From: DASRFR01 sp035651455
Lineage (GTDB): Bacteria; Acidobacteriota; Terriglobia; Terriglobales; Acidobacteriaceae
Direction: 5' to 3'
Assembly: GCA_035651455.1 (NCBI GenBank)
Contig: DASRFR010000050.1
Coordinates: 120,970 to 184,969, forward strand
DNA length: 64,000 nucleotides
Shown: piece after piece, positions 60,632-64,000 of the stretch
How the letters are laid out: each line of letters starts with the position of its first letter
Position numbering within the stretch: the first letter of the stretch is position 1
Notes under the pieces: model-generated
The model's database searches: none
What the model was told of the DNA's origin: nothing
The model's input: only the letters and a program-made list of their open reading frames with translations
Position numbers and translations under genes: made by a program

Positions 60632-63600
60632 GTGGCTCAGAAAAGTGCCGCCCTGGTTGTCCTGCTGGTTGCTGCCGTTTCAACCCTCATTGCTCAGACT
60701 GATCCCGCTTCGGGGATTCTGCCATTTTCTACTCAGGTCGGTGGGCAATACGATTCCGTAGACCTAGCCACGGGCAATATCCTGATAAGGATTCCCGTCC
60801 GCTCTAAGATGGGCAAGATACCATTTGCATTCGATCTCGTGATGAACTCCCATGCCTACATTTACCAGGTTCAAGGGTCTTCAACGGTCGGAATTAGTCG
60901 CGGAATGGTAGGGCAACCATTTTGCCGCCGATCTCGGGGCTACCTTCAGAGAATCTTCGACATCCGGCACTTGTGCGGGCCAGAGTGATGCTATTTTTTC
61001 TCACTTTCAAGTGGTAGACCCAACCGGAGCTGCCCATCCGTTACCCAACGTCACTATGGATGTTGATGGTTGTTACCTGACCAGCTGGACGGCCACTACC
61101 ACCGATGGCTCTGGATACACACTTAACATCACCGCAACCAATCCTTCTTTGACCGGAGTCATTTACGACCGAGCAGGGAACAAGACATCCTGGAGTGGTA
61201 ATACGGTCACGGTCACCGACCCGGATGGTGCCACAATCTCAAACACGTCCAACGCTGGCGTGTATACGTACACGGACAGCTTAGGGACGACCGCTCTTTC
61301 CACTACGTACACTGGCAGCACATCCGATACCTACTACTATCAGGATGCGAGCGGCCAGAACCAGACGTTTACAGTGCAATACTCTGAATTTACCCAGAGA
61401 ACCAACTTTAACACCGGCTGCGGGTTAGTAGACATAACCGGCGCTGACGCGCATCTGCCCACGAGCATTACGACTCCGACCGGGGCCACGTTTTCAATTG
61501 GCTATGAACAAACTCCCGGATATTCCGGAAGTGGGCCTTATGGGCCCTACCGGACGGGACGAATTGCTTCGCTTACGCTTCCAAGCGGGGGAACAATTAG
61601 CTACCAGTATTCGGGTGGCACAAACGGCCTGAACTGCACCTCGGGTGTGGTGCCGACGCTAAAGCGCACAGTGAATGACAACAATGGAAACACTGGTACC
61701 TGGACATATGTCAACAGCAACAACAGCAGCACCGCTGGAAATTTCACAGTTACCGAAACGACACCGCCACGGCCCGGAAACTCAATTGGCGATACCATCA
61801 CTCATTATTTTGCCGGAGAGTACGAGACGCAAAGGAAAGTGACAGACGCTAATTCCGGGCTTCTTAGCACTACAGTTACTTGCTACAACGGAAACTTTAC
61901 GACTTGCCCAACGCCCACTTCAGTGCCGACGCTGCCAATCACACGGCAGGACGTATACACATCCTTCAATGGATCATCGACTGCATCGCTCGTAGAGTCT
62001 GTCTATGACTCTGTTTACGGAATGCCCCTCAGCGTCTCCTACTTCGATTCCGTCACCACGCCGCCAAGCGCACCTCCTGCTCAGGGTTCTTATGTGCTGC
62101 AACGTGCATTCTCGTATGGTAGCTGGACCGGCGCACCTCCATGTGCAGCGATAGGCAATTACATCACTGCTGCTCCATGCTATGAATTGGAGCAGACGAG
62201 CAGCGCCACATATAAGGCGACGTATTTCACGCGGGATGCTCATGGGCACGCGACAACAGTGGCAGACTGGCTGGCAAACAGCACGTATCTGACAACAGTC
62301 CTTGCTTATACGGGGGGAGTGCTGACGTCCATTACAGAGCCAAATGGCGCGCAGACTCAATACAGTAATTTCGCTTGCAACGGTCAATTGCCGCAGACCA
62401 TAACGTATCCGCTGCCCAGCGTGGGATCGAGTTCACAGTCGTGGGATTGTAACGGGGGTGTGGTGACCTCCCAGACTGACGCAAACGGAGCCGTTACCAA
62501 CTATTCCTATACTGATCCCCTTTGGAGACTCACGGGAGTGACTCCTCCAGCTGGGGGCAGCGCCCAAAGCATCACCTACAACACAGGATCCGCGCTGCCA
62601 TGGACGGTCTCTTCTACTACGGTTATTGACGGGAGTAACACATTTTCAACAGAGCAGGTTTTGGACGGCATGGAAAGATCGGTAACATCGGAAATCAATT
62701 CCGATCCTGCTGGAACGGACTACAGAACTGTCACCTATGACAGCATGGGCCGAGTCTACTCGACTTCCCGTCCATACCGGGCAACGCCAGCCTATAACAC
62801 GATCCTGAACTATGATGCGCTCGGCCGGGTAGTGAAGCGTACGAATCCTGACGGCACTGCAACAAATTGGACGTATAACAAACGAGCGAAGAAGATCGTA
62901 GATGAAAGCTCCAAGACCAAAGTCTTTCAATATGATGGCGAAGGTAATCTAGTGTCGGTGTGTGACGTGACCAGCATAAACCTTATGGCAGGCGGCATTC
63001 CCAGCGCCTGCGGTCAGGACATCGCGGCCACTGGATTTGGAACATTTTACACTTACGACCCTTTGGGGCGACTGACAATAGTCAATCAGCCCGGAGTAAC
63101 GAATCGTATCTTTAGCTACGACGGCCTTTCCCGCTTGCTTCAAGAGGTAACTCCGGAGGCCGGAACAACAAATTACACCTACGATGCCACTGGCCAACAG
63201 GGCGATCTTCGGACAGTCGTGCACCCCGCAATGAACGGGGCCGGAGGCACCGTGACGGCGACCTACTCGTTTGACAAAATGCACCGTGTGACTGGCATCA
63301 GCTACTCCGATGGAATCACACCCTACAAGGGCTTTGTCTACGATTCAAGCGGTATTTGGGGTTTGACTCTGAGCAATGTCAAAGGACGAATGGCCGAACA
63401 GTACGTCGGCTCTCCCGGCGTAGCAACGAGCGGAGCTGTGTTCAGCTACGATACATTGGGGCGTACGATCGACACGGACCAATGCACGCCTCTGCTCAAC
63501 TGCGGAAGCGCTTATTGGCATTTGCACTACGCCTACAACAATGCCGGAGACGTGACCTCGTTTACCAACTATGCCGATGGAAGTGGCATCACGTATCAAT

Positions 63601-64000
63601 ACAGCTATGACGCGGCGAATCATATGCTCGGAGTAACGAGCAGCTTGGTCAACTCAACTCATCCATCACCGCTATGGAGTACAAGCAGCAACAATTATGA
63701 TGCTTCGGGTATGCTGACCCAAGCTACGCTCGGAAACGGTATCAGCCGCAGCCTGAGCTACGATCACTTGGGCCGCCTCACAGGAATTGTCGATGGCTCG
63801 GCATATAGTTTCGGGCTGAACTACAACGGAAACGGCACGATCTCGACCGCAAACGACATCCAAAACGGAAACTGGACATACACGTACGACGACTTCAATC
63901 GCCTGTCGTCTGCCAGTGAAACTGGGCAGGCATTCAATTACGCTTATGATCGTCAGGGAAATCGCTGGGGCACCGTGTCGGCATGCAATCCCAGCACCAC
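60632..64000 (+). CDS. secreted YD/RHS-repeat protein, frameshifted near the N-terminus, runs off right edge
   Basis: GTG start at 60632 with AAAGGAG 8 nt upstream and signal peptide 'SAALVVLLVAAVSTLIAQ'. The mature start 'SGILPFSTQVGGQYDSVDLATGNILIRIPVRSKMGKIPFAFDLVMNS' is typical of RHS-family N-termini. The first frame is intact to about 60911; there one extra G in a GGG run shifts it, and the remainder continues in the +1 frame ('NHFAADLGATFRES...') without a stop to base 64000, over 1020 codons. Many YD units are visible: 'YDSMGRV', 'YDALGRVVKRTNPDGT', 'YDGEGNLV', 'YDPLGRL', 'YDGLSRL', 'YDTLGRT', 'YDHLGRLTGI', 'YDRQGNRWG'. The C-terminal core and any toxin tip are outside the window. Either a recent frameshift or a sequence error. 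Confidence 0.85.

Overview
The window looks like a chromosomal segment from an Acidobacteriota bacterium (Terriglobia / Koribacter-like). This is inferred from gene content: Oar-type TonB-dependent receptors with an N-terminal carboxypeptidase-regulatory domain, a 'VWFA-related Acidobacterial domain' protein, a Ser/Thr kinase fused to a TolB/WD40-like propeller, and many secreted TPR proteins, all at moderately high GC. No database search was possible, so the assignment is provisional.

Layout. 1-7.7 kb: the 5' end of a TonB receptor running off the left edge, a small secreted protein, DoxX, an EF-G paralogue, a secreted VOC protein, ruvB-ruvA and a Ser/Gly-rich secreted protein. 7.8-11 kb (minus): recQ and mnmE. 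11-28.5 kb: the replication/translation core rpmH-rnpA-yidD-yidC-jag-dnaA-dnaN, all co-oriented, then mscL, two secreted proteins, gyrB, a pair of secreted paralogues, a decayed alpha/beta hydrolase and gyrA. gyrB and gyrA share an almost identical 25-bp promoter block. 28.7-37.7 kb: Ser/Thr kinase, an AhpD-like gene whose frame is interrupted by an in-frame TGA (probable selenoprotein), a GNAT acetyltransferase overlapping trmFO, two MacB-type permeases and a membrane protein. 38-48.6 kb: envelope cluster of a TPR protein, TonB receptor, VWFA protein and a second TonB receptor. 48.7-59.6 kb: holin-like membrane protein preceded by phased direct repeats, a DECR1-like reductase, SUMF1-domain protein, thiE, LOG protein, a large TPR protein, a PQQ-type propeller lipoprotein and a YciI-family protein. 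60.15 kb to the right edge: a 3' half of tRNA-Ser(GCT), which looks like an attachment-site scar, followed by a >1000-residue secreted YD/RHS-repeat protein with a frameshift near its N-terminus. This part is probably the start of an integrated island.

Most notable observation: the gene at 31359-31883 (minus) encodes an AhpD/carboxymuconolactone-decarboxylase-type protein in which TGA occupies the position of the catalytic nucleophilic Cys of the CxxC motif. Clear family homology continues in frame beyond the TGA. Twelve nucleotides after it lies a perfect 8-bp hairpin with a GUC loop, the geometry of a bacterial SECIS element. The selenocysteine machinery (selA/B/C/D) is not in this window.

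Genes that probably work together: ruvB-ruvA in Holliday junction processing; rpmH-rnpA-yidD-yidC-jag in translation, RNase P and membrane insertion; dnaA-dnaN-gyrB-gyrA in replication and topology; mnmE and trmFO in tRNA U34 and U54 modification; thiE with its SUMF1 neighbour and the LOG protein with its small membrane protein as short minus-strand operons.
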